Source: Microbacterium sp. UFMG61
Lineage (GTDB): Bacteria; Actinomycetota; Actinomycetes; Actinomycetales; Microbacteriaceae
Reading direction: 5' to 3'
NCBI RefSeq assembly: GCF_015354505.1
Contig: NZ_JACAFP010000003.1
Span: 150,165 to 214,164 of the forward strand
DNA: 64,000 nucleotides
The translations under genes were made by a program, and so were the position numbers. Within the stretch, counting starts at the first letter, position 1, and the number at the start of each line of letters is the position of its first letter. The notes under the pieces were generated by a model. That model did no database searches and had not been told where the DNA came from. It was given only the letters and a program-made list of their open reading frames with translations. Below, one piece after another: positions 44,248-52,170 of this stretch.

Positions 44248-44931
44248 ATGGCTGCACTGATGCGGCGGTACAGCGCGGGCGCGCGCTGGTACGACGTGCT
44301 CTCGGGTGAGCGCCTGGTGTATCGGGCCGGGCGGCAGACGGGGATCAGGCTGCTCGCACCGGGATCCGGCGAGGTCGTCATCGATCTCGGATGCGGGACC
44401 GGGCTGAACTTCGCACCCCTGCTGGCGGCGACGGGGCCGTCGGGGATCGTGATCGGCATCGATCGCAGCGCCGAGATGCTGGCGGTGGCCCAGCGGCGGA
44501 TCGACCGGGAGGGCTGGAGCGACAGGGTTCGCCTGATCCGGGCGGATGCTGCAGAGCTGCGGCCAGAGGATGTGGCCCGAGCCGTGACCGACCTGCGCGG
44601 CGACGGTGACGGACGAGCGGATGCTGTCTTCGCGACGTACTCGCTCAGTGTGATCACCGAGCGGGAAGAGGCCTGGCGTCGTGCGCGGGCGTGTCTGCGC
44701 CCCGGCGCACGGGCGTGCATCGTCGACATGCAGCCGCCGCACGGCGTCTGGCGGGTGCTCTCACCGCTGGCGCGTCTGGCCTGTGCGACGGGCGGAGCCG
44801 ACATCTCGGCCAGGCCGTGGCGGATGCTCGAGCGCGATGCCGTCGACCCGTCGTCGGTGCGGCGTGCCGAGCGCAAGGGCGGTCATATCGTGGCGGTCGC
44901 TGCGACGCTCGCGAGCGGTTCGCCGCTCTGA
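44248..44931 (+). CDS. Class I SAM-dependent methyltransferase
   Basis: A 227-residue methyltransferase. Motif I is VVIDLGCGTGLNF (44-56), the acidic residue after beta 2 is in GIDRSAEMLAVAQRRI, and post-motif regions are RLIRADAAEL and ADAVFATYSLSVI. The start YSAGARWYDVLSGERLVYRAGR and the end DMQPPHGVWRVLSPLARLACATGGAD resemble methyltransferases acting on lipids or quinones, but no substrate is certain. GGGAGG precedes ATG 44248. Its closeness to the flavoprotein gene and the VTT/phosphatidyltransferase pair hints at membrane lipid or quinone chemistry. Confidence 0.82.
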   Translation: MAALMRRYSAGARWYDVLSGERLVYRAGRQTGIRLLAPGSGEVVIDLGCGTGLNFAPLLAATGPSGIVIGIDRSAEMLAVAQRRIDREGWSDRVRLIRADAAELRPEDVARAVTDLRGDGDGRADAVFATYSLSVITEREEAWRRARACLRPGARACIVDMQPPHGVWRVLSPLARLACATGGADISARPWRMLERDAVDPSSVRRAERKGGHIVAVAATLASGSPL

Positions 44932-44994
44932 CCAGGTCTCGGGGTGTGACCGGAGCGCCGTGCGGTGGTGACCCGACCGCACGGCGCTCGTCGG

Positions 44995-46041
44995 TCAGGG
45001 GACGATGACCGCGCGGCCGCGGATGCTGTTCGCGGCGAGATCCTCGTAGGCCTTCGGGCCGTCGTCGAGCGAGTAGGTCTCGGTCTGCACGTGGATCTTG
45101 CCGGCGCGTGCGAGGTCGAGGACCTCGATCAGCTCGGAGCGGGAGCCCCAATACGGGATGCGCACGGCGGCGTCGTAAGCGATCGAGCCGAAGCCGAGCG
45201 ACATGGTCCCGCCGCCGATGCCGACGATGGTCACGTCGGAGTCGAGTGCGGCGACGCTCTGCGCCAGGGCCATGGTCGGGTTCGCACCCACGAAGTCGAA
45301 CACCGCGTTCGCCCCCAGTCCGCCGGTGATCTCGCGGATCTTCTCCGCTGCGGAGGCGTCGCTGATCAGCACGTGATCGGCGCCGACCTCGGTGGCGAGC
45401 GCGAGCTTGGTGTCGTTCACATCGAGAGCGATGACGGTGGCGCCCGAGATCGCCTTCAGGATCTGGATGCCGACGTGGCCGAGCCCGCCGGTGCCGATGA
45501 CCACCGCGAAGGTGCCTGCACCGAGCTTCGGGAGTGAGCGCTTGATCGCGTGGTACGGGGTGAGGCCGGCATCCGTCAGCGAGACGTTCTGCACGGGGTC
45601 GAGGTCGCCCAGCGGCACGAGGTGGCGGGCGTCGTCGACGATCATGTACTCGGCCATCGAACCCTGGCTGCCGAGACCGGGAGGGCGGATGCCCTCGGCA
45701 GCGGCGTTGGTGCAGTAGTTCTCCATGCCCTGCGAGCAGTTGTGGCAGCGACCGCAGCCCCAGGGGCCGTAGACCGCCACGGCGTCGCCGACCTTCAGCG
45801 TCGAGTCGACGCCCTCGCCGATCTCGTGCACGATGCCCGCGCCTTCATGACCGAGCGTCAGCGGCAGCGGGTAGCTCTGCTCGAGGTAGTCCTTCTCGGG
45901 GAGGCCCATGACGTAGTCGTCGGAGTGGCGGACGCCGCCCGCGGTGACCTTGAGCAGCACCTGGCCGGGGCCGGGCTTCGGAATCGGGATGTCGACGACG
46001 ACGGGGGGCTTGCCGATCTCGACATAGCGGAGAGCTTTCAT
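44995..46041 (-). CDS. Zinc-type alcohol dehydrogenase with altered catalytic zinc ligand
   Basis: A 348-residue medium-chain alcohol dehydrogenase close to the Rhodococcus ADH group. Structural zinc ligands are intact (Cys96, 99, 102, 110 in GCGRCHNCSQGMENYC). For the catalytic zinc, His65 in LTLGHEGAG and Asp157 in LTDAGLTPYHAI are as expected for this subgroup, but the first ligand, normally Cys in GLCHSD, is Arg38 (GGVRHSDD, codon CGC where TGC would give Cys). The NAD loop is VVIGTGGLGHVGIQ with Asp at the end of the next strand. Start ATG 46041 after GGAAGG. It may be inactive, or use its site differently; it stands alone. Confidence 0.88.
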   Translation of the reverse strand: MKALRYVEIGKPPVVVDIPIPKPGPGQVLLKVTAGGVRHSDDYVMGLPEKDYLEQSYPLPLTLGHEGAGIVHEIGEGVDSTLKVGDAVAVYGPWGCGRCHNCSQGMENYCTNAAAEGIRPPGLGSQGSMAEYMIVDDARHLVPLGDLDPVQNVSLTDAGLTPYHAIKRSLPKLGAGTFAVVIGTGGLGHVGIQILKAISGATVIALDVNDTKLALATEVGADHVLISDASAAEKIREITGGLGANAVFDFVGANPTMALAQSVAALDSDVTIVGIGGGTMSLGFGSIAYDAAVRIPYWGSRSELIEVLDLARAGKIHVQTETYSLDDGPKAYEDLAANSIRGRAVIVP

Positions 46042-46216
46042 GGTGTCTTCCTTCCAACAGATCGAGTGGTCTGCCGCGCGGTGCGGAAGGCGGGAACGCT
46101 CGACCCTGCCATATCGATTATCGGCCCGGGGGCGGGTCGTAGACGATGCTCCGGCAACCGACGGTGGAAGGTCGCGCGTGCCGATCACGCGCCGAGATGA
46201 TGCTCTCGTCGCAGAT

Positions 46217-46654
46217 CTACGGCACCCACTCGTCGGATGAGAAGTCGAGGCTGATGTTCACGGTGCTTCCCGACGTCGTCGCAAACACTGACACGGTGCG
46301 CGGGTCCCAGATGTTTCCAGGGACCAGCAGCTGTGGGGTGGTGCCCATCTCGGCGGCGAGGTCATCAGCGGACTGACCGGCGGGCGGGCGCACGGTGACG
46401 TTCAGTGTGCATCCGCCGCTTCCGCAGCCCTCGCTCTCGCCGAGGATCTCGGCTCCTGCGGGGAGCGGGATCACCGACGAAGGTGGGACATCGCCTTCGT
46501 CCGCCATCACGAACAGCCAGGCCACACGCCCTGCGTAGAACAGCAGGAGCACCACGGCGACGGTGATGAGAATGGTCCACGTCACGCGGCGTCGTGTGGT
46601 GCGTCTGGCATGAGTCTCCCAGTCGTCCTGGTCGAAGGTCCGGGCCTGTTCCAT
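46217..46654 (-). CDS. Hypothetical single-pass membrane protein
   Basis: I do not recognise this 145-residue protein. It has a charged cytoplasmic N-terminus with a basic cluster (HARRTTRRR), one membrane helix (VTWTILITVAVVLLLFYAGRVAWLFVM) and an extracytoplasmic domain of about 90 residues with a Cys pair in EGCGSGGCTLNV and beta-type pattern (VNISLDF end). No good ribosome site precedes ATG 46654; TAGATA about 10 bp upstream may be a -10, so the mRNA may be almost leaderless. Its 5' end overlaps the 3' end of a frameshifted reading frame on the same strand. Confidence 0.6.
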   Translation of the reverse strand: MEQARTFDQDDWETHARRTTRRRVTWTILITVAVVLLLFYAGRVAWLFVMADEGDVPPSSVIPLPAGAEILGESEGCGSGGCTLNVTVRPPAGQSADDLAAEMGTTPQLLVPGNIWDPRTVSVFATTSGSTVNISLDFSSDEWVP

Positions 46655-46868
46655 GGCGAGAGTGTATCTACGTTCGATGTCGTCGTGGAGGACGACCCCG
46701 CCGAACCTTCCGCAGCTGAGCGGGAGAGAACAACACCAGCGATCGCCAAGCCTAAGCCGAGCCCAAGCTCCTTGGGAAACACTGTGCAAGTACGAACCCG
46801 AGCCCGAGCATGACCGCTCCCGCGGTCAGAAGGGCCGCGTGAGCTTCCTGCGTATCGCGCAGCGTCAT
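46582..46868 (-). pseudogene. Probable frameshifted small two-helix membrane protein
   Basis: On the minus strand an ATG at 46868 opens MTLRDTQEAHAALLTAG, a first membrane helix ending in GLGFVLAQ, then goes out of frame at about 46785. In the frame one base away the sequence continues naturally as VFPKELGLGLGLAIAGVVLSRS, a second helix, and runs to a stop at 46582. One inserted base would join both into a two-helix protein. A pseudogene or a sequencing error is the simplest reading. The extension past SRSAAEG into the next gene may not be native. Confidence 0.35.
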
Positions 46869-46930
46869 GTGGCTCACGCTATCGAACCCACTCACCGCAT
46901 CGCTCGGAAAGGAGGACGCAGCGATCCCAC

Positions 46931-47030
46931 GCCGGAAACGATCGTTTACGGCGCGATCCGGTCTGGAGTCCCGGAACGGGGTCCGTTAACGTTCACCGGA
47001 ATCCCGATACGCCGGGGGTTTTCGGTCGGC
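46931..47030 (+). repeat. Interspersed structured repeat, copy R1
   Basis: About 100 bp. Offset 0: GCCGGAAACGATCGTTTACG with the 12-bp palindrome AAACGATCGTTT and then GGCGCGATC; offset 60: GTTCACCGGAA; offset 88: TTTTCGGTCGGC. The same blocks at the same offsets occur in R2, R3 and R4. It lies between the small membrane-protein genes and the 3' end of the DUF1254 gene. The rest of the 421-bp gap (46655-47075) is taken by the frameshifted frame and otherwise shows no gene. Confidence 0.75.
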
Positions 47031-47075
47031 TACTGAACCGGCATGGGTCCGGCGCCGTGCGGTAGTTCGGTTGGC

Positions 47076-48404
47076 CTATCTCTTGATGATCTTCGGCGGG
47101 GTGAAGTCTCCGGCAAGGGTTTCGGTGGTGGGCGAGTAGAGCCGGAGCATCGGGGCGAACGCTCCCTGTGGTGCGGGTAGCCAGTTCGCTTCGCGCTCGG
47201 CCCCTGGAGATGCGTGCTGAATGTAGATGTCGAGTGAACCGTCAGGGTTGACGATCAGTGGGTCTCGGTCGCGAATCACGAATCGGTTGAGGGGGTTCGG
47301 GACCTGGAAGCCGTCGCCGTCGTACATCGTGAGGGACCAGAAGGCGTCCACGCCGGGCTGTTGGCCGGCGTCGAAGTGGAGCACGTAGTTGTGCTCCCCG
47401 GTGAATGGTTGACCGTCGGCATCGACGAAGGCGTTGGGGTAGATCGCGTCCTCGGGCAGGTTTGCTCCGAGCCCGGCCATTGCGACAAGGGCGCGCACGC
47501 GATACGAGGTGCCGTACGTCCCGAACGACTGCTCCCAGTTCCACCCGTTTCGCACGATCCCGATGCTGGCTTCGGTCATCGCTTTCACGAGATCCTGCAG
47601 GGCCGTGTCTCGAGCTGCCGAGACGGCGGCAGTAGCAGCATCGTCCAGCACCGCAGGGTTGAAGTCCTCGCCTGGCACGATTCCGATGGCGCGCATCCGG
47701 TGCAGGATCGGGTAGTCGTTAGCGTGCGGCGGGTTCTCTTTTAGCAACTCGGCAAAGAGTGTGAAGAACTCGACGCTGCTGAGCGCGTTCACCTGGTCCA
47801 GTGGCGGTGTCACATCATCCACGCTCGGGTCAACGGGTGCCGCAGAAGGCGTGCCTGATTCCTGGCCGTACGCGTCCATACGGGTGATGCGGTACTGGTC
47901 CTGGATGCGGTGGACTTCCGCGAAATCGTCGGGGCCGTTGCTCTGTGTACGACCCATGACCCAGACATGCGGCGTCGGTGCGACTATCAGGTCGAGTCCG
48001 CTGGGGACTTCGCCGCTCCACGCGGGTGGCGCGATGAGGAAGTCGCGACCTTCACCGAGGGTGTTTCGGCTGCCGGGAACGGCGAAGATGTCCGTCCACA
48101 TGTCGAGCATGGGCGTGAGGTAGTACCGGTCAGGCGCATCGGGCGTGTGCAGAATCACAGGTCCGTCTCGGAGATCGAGCCACGCGAACGAGTAGAGCGT
48201 GTCGAAGTTGAAACGCACGACGTCCTTGGATTCTGCTGCGGGGTATTCCCGGGCGTGTGCGAACTGGTTCGCCGGTGCCCGCAACAACGCAGTATTCGCG
48301 TCCGGGACGTTCGTCATCTGGCGCCGCGTGAACTCCATCGTCACGAGCGGGTACGCGTACAGGTACGCGTCGACGGCAACCTTGCTGAGATCGAATTGCG
48401 ACAT
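47076..48404 (-). CDS. DUF1254/DUF1214 domain-containing protein
   Basis: A 442-residue protein with the N-terminal DUF1254 domain (AVDAYLYAYPLVTMEFTRRQMTN, NFDTLYSFAWLDLRDGPVILHTPD, RYYLTPMLDMWTDIFAVPGSR) and the C-terminal DUF1214 domain (GVDAFWSLTMYDGDGFQVPNPLNRFVIRDRD, GSLDIYIQHASPG). The family is widespread, often secreted, and has no established biochemical role. Here no signal peptide is seen (MSQFDLSKVAVDAYLYAY), so it is probably cytoplasmic. It is flanked on both sides by copies of the 100-bp repeat (R1 after its stop codon, R2 before its start), as a single-gene unit. GGGG is the only hint of a ribosome site. Confidence 0.85.
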   Translation of the reverse strand: MSQFDLSKVAVDAYLYAYPLVTMEFTRRQMTNVPDANTALLRAPANQFAHAREYPAAESKDVVRFNFDTLYSFAWLDLRDGPVILHTPDAPDRYYLTPMLDMWTDIFAVPGSRNTLGEGRDFLIAPPAWSGEVPSGLDLIVAPTPHVWVMGRTQSNGPDDFAEVHRIQDQYRITRMDAYGQESGTPSAAPVDPSVDDVTPPLDQVNALSSVEFFTLFAELLKENPPHANDYPILHRMRAIGIVPGEDFNPAVLDDAATAAVSAARDTALQDLVKAMTEASIGIVRNGWNWEQSFGTYGTSYRVRALVAMAGLGANLPEDAIYPNAFVDADGQPFTGEHNYVLHFDAGQQPGVDAFWSLTMYDGDGFQVPNPLNRFVIRDRDPLIVNPDGSLDIYIQHASPGAEREANWLPAPQGAFAPMLRLYSPTTETLAGDFTPPKIIKR

Positions 48405-48524
48405 TAAGTTTTTCCCCCTGGGTCCCTGATACCTCGAAGCCTAGGGTGAACCGCGCCCCGAAGGCCACCGTTTCGAATGGCGCAGCCCGCAACCACTGGT
48501 GTCAGAGAGGTGCGCGCCTGGCCT

Positions 48525-48621
48525 GCCGGAAACGATTGTTTACGGCGCGATCTAGTGCCTGCCTAGGAGTTCCCGTCACAAACGTTCGCCGCAACCGCCA
48601 AACGGCAATGGCTTTCGGCTG
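48525..48621 (+). repeat. Interspersed structured repeat, copy R2
   Basis: Offset 0: GCCGGAAACGATTGTTTACG then GGCGCGATC; offset 59: GTTCGCCGCAA; offset 87: CTTTCGGCTG. One base shorter than R1, R3 and R4 in the variable middle. It separates the DUF1254 gene start from the 3' end of the lipoprotein pseudogene. Confidence 0.75.
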
Positions 48622-48691
48622 ATCTCGGACTGTCCCGCTCGTCTCTGCCCCGTCCGGGGTAAGAGGCGACGTTGGTAGACAATTTGGGCGG

Positions 48692-49085
48692 TTACCAGGC
48701 GTAGACGTTCTCGGAGATCTTGACCGCTCCTTCCGGTGCGTGAACACCGTCGACTACGACTTGGTACTTGCCTGCCACACCGTCGACCCCGACCGTGCCG
48801 CCACCGCAGCCCACCACCCACTCATCCTCGCCTGCGTCCGCGACAAGACAAACGGTTGAGTTTTCGAGGCCGCGAGCGAGCCAGAGCGAAGTGCCCGCAT
48901 GCTCCCCGACGTAGCGACTCGTCGACGTCGTCATACGCATAGTCCGTGAGTTCCGGCAACTCATCGCGGCTTTCTCTTTCCCCTTCAAGGTCCGAGAATC
49001 CGACGGGGTCAGTACTGCAGCCAGAGAGAAGCGTGATCGACGCGAGAACCAGAGCTGTCGCAGAAGCGTAACGGGGGCGAGACAT
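48692..49085 (-). pseudogene. Frameshifted lipoprotein gene
   Basis: The ATG at 49085 opens a lipoprotein signal (MSRPRYASATALVLASITLL, then SGC lipobox) and a short acidic stretch (ELPELTDYAYDDVDES). At about 48920 the reading frame must change by one base; the continuation in the other frame is coherent (RYVGEHAGTSLWLARGLENS, VCLVADAGEDEWVVGCGG, then GKYQVVVDG) and ends with TAA at 48692. Without the shift the first frame runs into Arg-rich nonsense and stops at 48822. The intact protein would be about 130 residues, a small surface lipoprotein of unknown function. No homopolymer that would favour a sequencing slip is at the junction. It lies between repeats R2 and R3. Confidence 0.6.
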
Positions 49086-49140
49086 GGCCCCCCATCTTGG
49101 CTCACCACAACCAAGAGCACCACAGGTCGACCGCCAGGCA

Positions 49141-49240
49141 GCCGATAACGGTCGTTTGCGGCGCGAGCGAGTTGCTCGCCTTCAAACGGCTGCCGATATC
49201 GTTCTCCGAAACTCGCTTTCGGCGGAAGTTTTCGGCGGTG
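49141..49240 (+). repeat. Interspersed structured repeat, copy R3
   Basis: Offset 0: GCCGATAACGGTCGTTTGCG then GGCGCGAGC; offset 60: GTTCTCCGAAA; offset 88: TTTTCGGCGG. Internal hairpins are clear: CGTTTG pairs with CAAACG, GCGAGC with GCTCGC, and CCGAAA-CTCGC-TTTCGG near the right end. It lies between the lipoprotein pseudogene start and the divergent sigma-factor gene. Confidence 0.75.
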
Positions 49241-49335
49241 TTGCGTTTGGCCAGAGCCGTGCCGTGAGCGTCAAACGGGGATCGTGTCTTGCAGGATTGG
49301 TGTGAACCGAATCCAGGGAATCGAGCAATACGGAT

Positions 49336-49929
49336 GTGAGCCCCGATAACGAGGTGATTGAACGCTCGGTCCTCGAGCCAGCTGTCTTCGAGACGGTGTA
49401 TGCCCGGCATGCGACGTCGGTGTATCGCTATGTAGCGCAACGGCTAGGCGATCACGCGGCCGAGGATGTGATGTCCGAGACGTTCCTTGTGGCGTTCGAC
49501 CGACGTTCGGCCTACGACGTGACGGTGCCGAGTGCAAGGCCATGGCTGCTGGGCATCGCGACGCGGCTAATGCACAAACACGCCCGCCTGGAAGCCATCG
49601 CGTGGAAAGGCGTGTCCGCGGAGCTCGCCGCGCAGATCACGCCGGACTTCATCGAGCAGGCCGGCGCACGCATCGATGCTGCACGGCTCACTCGACGGTT
49701 GGCGAAGGCCCTGCGGCGATTGCCAGAGGTAGACCGGGACACCCTACTGCTCTACGCATGGGGAGATCTCGACTACGTGTCGATCGCGGACGCCATGCAT
49801 GTGCCGATCGGGACCGTGCGCTCGCGACTCAACCGCGCGCGGCGAAAGCTGCGCCGGGCGGCTGTACTCACATCTACCGAACAGGAGACGGATCATGGAC
49901 GAGCTGACGCTGCTCCGCAACACGCGTGA
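49336..49929 (+). CDS. ECF-type RNA polymerase sigma factor
   Basis: A 197-residue sigma-70 family protein. Region 2 spans about 17-80 (VFETVYARHATSVYRYVAQRLGDHAAEDVMSETFLVAFDRR, RPWLLGIATRLMHKHAR) and region 4 about 120-175 (ALRRLPEVDRDTLLLYAWGDLDYVSIADAMHVPIGTVRSRLNRARRKL). The GTG at 49336 is the best available start; a ribosome site is weak. The next gene begins 34 bp before its stop codon, behind CAGGAG. It would direct transcription of a small regulon in response to a surface signal; the partner downstream is probably its regulator. Confidence 0.85.
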   Translation: MSPDNEVIERSVLEPAVFETVYARHATSVYRYVAQRLGDHAAEDVMSETFLVAFDRRSAYDVTVPSARPWLLGIATRLMHKHARLEAIAWKGVSAELAAQITPDFIEQAGARIDAARLTRRLAKALRRLPEVDRDTLLLYAWGDLDYVSIADAMHVPIGTVRSRLNRARRKLRRAAVLTSTEQETDHGRADAAPQHA

Positions 49930-51040
49930 TGACTCACGTGAGCCAGGCCCTGAGGTGTTGGCTCGAGGACGCGCTGCCCTCGCCGCACGGATCGATGGCG
50001 AGACACCTGTGGCGCTCTTCGCGCAGGTGGGCGAGAAGACCACGTTCCGTCCGACACCTGCGCGTCGCCGTCGCACGGTCGCGTGGGCGGGGTTCTCCGT
50101 TCTCGGTGCGACGAGCGTGGCTGTCGCACTCGTGGTGACCAACGTCCTGGGGGTTGCTGGCTGGAACGGCGGAGCCGATCCAGCAGCGGCGAGTGCGCTC
50201 CACTCGGCGGCCCTTGCAACCATGGAAGTCAGCGATCCCATCGTCGGACCCGGCCAGTATCTGTTCATTCGCACCGATGGTGCTTTCGGTGCCGTCGGAA
50301 CTCTGGAAGAGGACGCCGAGAAGATTCAAGCAAACGACGGAAACATCCTGCCCGAAGACAACGTTTCCATGATCGACAGCTATCACGACGAGCTGTACGT
50401 ACCGGCTGACCGTGACGATGACTGGGTATGGATTCAATGCGGACGGCGGCCACTCCAGACGTTCGGTCCCAGATCAGAAGCTTTTGCCAGCGAACAGGCC
50501 GCGAGCTTCTACGAGTACGATTCGAGCGTCATCCGGCAATTCCCTGGAGGAATCGGCCCCGATGGGCGCAGCGTCGTCGGGTACCAGACCCTGACGGACA
50601 CGAGCGTCAACGACGACGCACTCCCGCGTGACCCGGCCGAGCTCCTCAGCAAGATCTACGAACTGAACGGCAACGCTGGACAGTCTCGCGATGGGGAGGC
50701 GCTCGAGTGGATCAGAAGCGCCCTCTATCGAGGGACCGCGCCTGCCGAGTTCAGGGCAGCGCTGTACAAAGCGGCCGCACTGATCCCAGGCGTGGCGATC
50801 ACGGATCAGCAAGCGACCTTGAATGGCATCACCGGCATCGCGATCGGACGGCTCGAACCGGCGAACAACGTCCAATACGACATCATCATCGACCCCGAGA
50901 CCGGACAATACATCGGCGAACGAGAGGTCACACTCACCGCATACGCCAGCTTCCCCGCAGGGACAGCGACGAGCTGGACTGCCGTGACGACGTCGGTCGT
51001 CGACGCTGCGCCCACCGATATCGCGACCTGCGATAGATAG
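49895..51040 (+). CDS. CU044_5270-type membrane partner of the ECF sigma factor
   Basis: A 381-residue protein with a cytoplasmic N-terminus of about 70 residues (MDELTLLRNTRDDSREPGPEVLARGRAALAARI), one membrane helix (TVAWAGFSVLGATSVAVALVVTNVLGVAG) and an outer domain of 270 residues (GQYLFIRTDG, DDWVWIQCGRRP, LYKAAALIPGVAITDQQATLNG, YDIIIDPETGQYIGERE). This layout follows ECF sigma genes in many actinobacteria and is presumed to act as an anti-sigma-like sensor; there is no zinc anti-sigma motif. ATG 49895 follows CAGGAG and overlaps the sigma gene. Confidence 0.78.
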   Translation: MDELTLLRNTRDDSREPGPEVLARGRAALAARIDGETPVALFAQVGEKTTFRPTPARRRRTVAWAGFSVLGATSVAVALVVTNVLGVAGWNGGADPAAASALHSAALATMEVSDPIVGPGQYLFIRTDGAFGAVGTLEEDAEKIQANDGNILPEDNVSMIDSYHDELYVPADRDDDWVWIQCGRRPLQTFGPRSEAFASEQAASFYEYDSSVIRQFPGGIGPDGRSVVGYQTLTDTSVNDDALPRDPAELLSKIYELNGNAGQSRDGEALEWIRSALYRGTAPAEFRAALYKAAALIPGVAITDQQATLNGITGIAIGRLEPANNVQYDIIIDPETGQYIGEREVTLTAYASFPAGTATSWTAVTTSVVDAAPTDIATCDR

Positions 51041-51049
51041 GCAACGGAC

Positions 51050-51169
51050 ATGAACCTCTACGGAATCAACCCGAGCGCGCTCCTCCTGCCTCCCACCCAA
51101 TCCATCGACATCACGCCGGCCCTGTACGGGGTTCCTATCGATGTCTCTCCGACCGGAACCCTTCGATGA
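51050..51169 (+). CDS. Possible 39-residue peptide coupled to a lipoprotein gene
   Basis: The frame MNLYGINPSALLLPPTQSID continues for 39 residues and ends in ATGA, overlapping the start codon of the next lipoprotein gene. It begins 10 bp after the preceding stop codon. The peptide is Pro- and hydrophobic-rich without a signal or membrane helix. The tight fit between two genes suggests a real leader or coupling peptide, but the ribosome site is weak. Confidence 0.35.
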   Translation: MNLYGINPSALLLPPTQSIDITPALYGVPIDVSPTGTLR

Positions 51170-51606
51170 GCGCGACGAGACCACGCGCGACCATCATGCG
51201 ATGCTTCTTGGCGGCTTTCTCCCTAGGGATCGTCGGTGTGCTCGGGACAGGTTGTTCTGTCGACGCCATGCTCTGGGGATCGGACGGCTCGCAGGTCATC
51301 GAGACAACGGAACGAATCATCGATGCTGCCTCAGAGGGAGACGTTGACACCTACGTGTGCGCGGACAGCGCGCCGGAACTCCGCGATCCCGAGGACTGGG
51401 AGGGGCTCTCAGCAGAAGAGCCCGGAGTGTTCACGCCCGAGTACTGGCCCGAGCAAGCGCCACTCGACCCATCGTGGAGCATCAACCTCTCTCTCCCCGC
51501 AGACCGCGTGAACCCCGGCGAGGAATACCCCGGCGACATCTTCTTCCGGAACACAGGCACCGGCCTCTGCCTCGTCGCGGTCGCGTGGTGGACCGTCGAG
51601 GAATAG
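51166..51606 (+). CDS. Small lipoprotein of unknown function
   Basis: A 146-residue secreted lipoprotein: basic start (MSATRPRATIMR), hydrophobic core, lipobox LGTGC. The mature part has an acidic helix (VIETTERIIDAASEGDVDTYVC) and an Ig-like end (SWSINLSLPADRVNPGEEYPGDIFFRNTG, CLVAVAWWTVEE). It probably belongs to the sigma/CU044 operon, being the fourth frame in a row with overlapping or near-overlapping ends, so it may be the cell-surface output or signal of that system. No known family was recognised. Confidence 0.65.
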   Translation: MSATRPRATIMRCFLAAFSLGIVGVLGTGCSVDAMLWGSDGSQVIETTERIIDAASEGDVDTYVCADSAPELRDPEDWEGLSAEEPGVFTPEYWPEQAPLDPSWSINLSLPADRVNPGEEYPGDIFFRNTGTGLCLVAVAWWTVEE

Positions 51607-51712
51607 GCGCACCTGGCCGGCCCCCACGAGCCGCGCGGGCGGATCAGCGGGCTTGAGACGAAATCGCGGCGACCGGCCACGTACCGCACGAGTCGTTGTG
51701 AGGGAGCGCCAC

Positions 51713-51838
51713 ATGTCACTAATCGACCGATATCTTGCCGATTCGGATCCAGCACCCGACGTCGTCGATCCGCCGGAAGGGTGCGCCAGAACTGAGTCGC
51801 TGGAGGTTCCACCTGGCCAGGGTCGGATTGGCCAGTGA
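51713..51838 (+). CDS. Possible small protein, 41 residues
   Basis: MSLIDRYLADSDPAPDVVDP and onward, 41 residues, preceded by GAGGGAG at suitable distance. It lies in the 300-bp gap between the lipoprotein gene and a convergent small membrane protein. No signal, helix pattern or family was recognised; it could be chance. Nothing else is seen in this gap. Confidence 0.3.
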   Translation: MSLIDRYLADSDPAPDVVDPPEGCARTESLEVPPGQGRIGQ

Positions 51839-51906
51839 ATCACCCTGAGATGCAACCCTCGCGAACCCTAACGGCAAAGCAGGGAGTCGAGAGGTTGCGC
51901 GCCACG

Positions 51907-52170
51907 CTACGACTGTTTGCCGGCGTCGGGCCCGTGCGTGGCTTCGAAGGCGCGCACCTTGCGGCGGTAGTCGAACCAGAGCTTCACGCCGTACAACGCG
52001 AGCGCCAGTGAGAATACGAAGACGACCCAGTCGAGAACTTCGGTGGGGTCAAGTCCTATGCCGCGGAGCACGGCCAGTGCGCCGAAGCCGGTCATTGTGA
52101 ACAGTGAAGTCAGACGCAACCGTCCGAGCGCGAGGCGCTGCTGGATTAGCGACGGCGCGGGCTTGCTCAT
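51907..52170 (-). CDS. Small two-helix membrane protein
   Basis: An 87-residue protein with two membrane helices (LTSLFTMTGFGALAVLRGI and VLDWVVFVFSLALALYGVKLWF) and a basic cytoplasmic tail (DYRRKVRAFEATHG). Function is unknown; similar small proteins occur in actinobacterial accessory regions. The ribosome site before ATG 52170 is poor. Confidence 0.55.
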   Translation of the reverse strand: MSKPAPSLIQQRLALGRLRLTSLFTMTGFGALAVLRGIGLDPTEVLDWVVFVFSLALALYGVKLWFDYRRKVRAFEATHGPDAGKQS

